The position numbers and the translations under genes were made by a program. The notes under the pieces are model-generated. The model saw nothing but the letters and a program-made list of their open reading frames with translations, searched no databases and was not told where the DNA came from. From Chitinophagaceae bacterium (GTDB taxonomy: Bacteria > Bacteroidota > Bacteroidia > Chitinophagales > Chitinophagaceae): a stretch of DNA of 64,000 bases. Location of the stretch: positions 62,001-126,000 of the forward strand of contig JADKAM010000009.1 of the NCBI GenBank assembly GCA_016715365.1, written 5' to 3'. Of the stretch, positions 63,878 through 64,000 are shown piece after piece (within the stretch, counting starts at the first letter, position 1; every line of letters begins with the position of its first letter).

Positions 63878-64000
63878 ATGAAAATTCTTTTATCACTTTT
63901 TATAATGCTTTTCAGTATTACACATAGTAATGCCCGGGTGTTTCATGCACCGTTACCAGGATTTTTTTTAAACATACAACAGGATAACCTGTTACCCTAT
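63878..64000 (+). CDS. Start of a secreted protein, cut by the window end
   Basis: 41 codons in frame from ATG 63878 to the last base. MKILLSLFIMLFSITHSNA is a typical signal peptide, followed by RVFHAPLPGFFLNIQQ. It follows the previous gene by 13 bases. The product cannot be named. Confidence 0.65.
   Translation, partial: MKILLSLFIMLFSITHSNARVFHAPLPGFFLNIQQDNLLPY

Noticed and set aside
1..64000. CRISPR array, phage or transposon
   Set aside because: No spaced identical repeats, integrase beyond XerD, capsid or transposase genes were seen. The tandem and dispersed repeats found do not have CRISPR-like form.

Overview
The window looks like a chromosome fragment of a Bacteroidota bacterium, most likely a Chitinophagaceae relative. 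The clues are a type IX secretion tail, SusC-type carboxypeptidase-like and TonB-plug domains, a bacillithiol-type YtxJ, a fused CcoNO, a clade II (Sec-type lipoprotein) NosZ, a CheB-CheR-histidine kinase fusion, and promoters with the Bacteroidota -7 element TAnnTTTG. I saw no rRNA, tRNA, CRISPR array, IS element or phage genes.

Layout: 0-10.9 kb is housekeeping (YraN, YkgJ-type protein, XerD, two cell-surface proteins sharing a domain, a dolichyl-phosphate-mannose-synthase-like enzyme, an exonuclease, YtxJ, a P-type ATPase). 11-13.3 kb is a PAS kinase followed by a receiver-Crp fusion regulator. 13.8-22.9 kb is a complete cbb3 oxidase locus with its assembly factors and copper ATPase. 23.3-26.2 kb holds a stress operon and a fasciclin lipoprotein. 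26.3-33.6 kb is a nitrous oxide reductase operon ending in hemerythrin and truncated haemoglobin genes. 33.8-36.5 kb has a Crp/Fnr regulator, an unknown histidine-rich membrane protein and the Ric/ScdA di-iron repair protein. 36.7-39.5 kb is a tryptophanase/tyrosine phenol-lyase pair. 39.6-45.9 kb has a mixed set (QueD, Rrf2, PepD and others). 46-59 kb is a dense signalling island: an AraC regulator, a huge hybrid kinase, six or more CheY-like receivers and a kinase with a 21-residue repeat. 59-64 kb holds OmpA, an Ig-repeat protein with an ice-binding domain, and small membrane or secreted proteins.

Two regulatory systems can be read directly. (1) Seven Fnr/Crp-type dyads (TGAT-N4-ATCA, one with a mismatch) lie upstream of ccoS, the DUF2892-ccoI pair, the usp operon, crp, the unknown membrane protein, ric and tnaA. 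Dyad centres are exactly 51.5 or 29.5 bp from the -7 element, two helical turns apart, fitting class I-like and class II-like activation. They tie microaerobic respiration, NO defence and aromatic amino acid cleavage together. (2) Seven promoters between 46 and 63.4 kb share GTGTGAATnnTGyAACT followed by a second half-site exactly 21 bp after the first. In six of them the first half-site is exactly 51 bp from the -7 octamer. They drive an AraC regulator, three receiver genes, a lipoprotein, a small membrane protein and the ice-binding/OmpA operon. I do not recognise this motif; it is the most interesting signal here.

Sequence quality is uneven. Reading frames are intact in 1-38.8 kb and 59-64 kb, but tpl, a lipoprotein gene, the AraC gene and several signalling genes between 45 and 58.5 kb carry frameshifts, many in or beside short homopolymers. 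These look more like assembly errors than gene decay.
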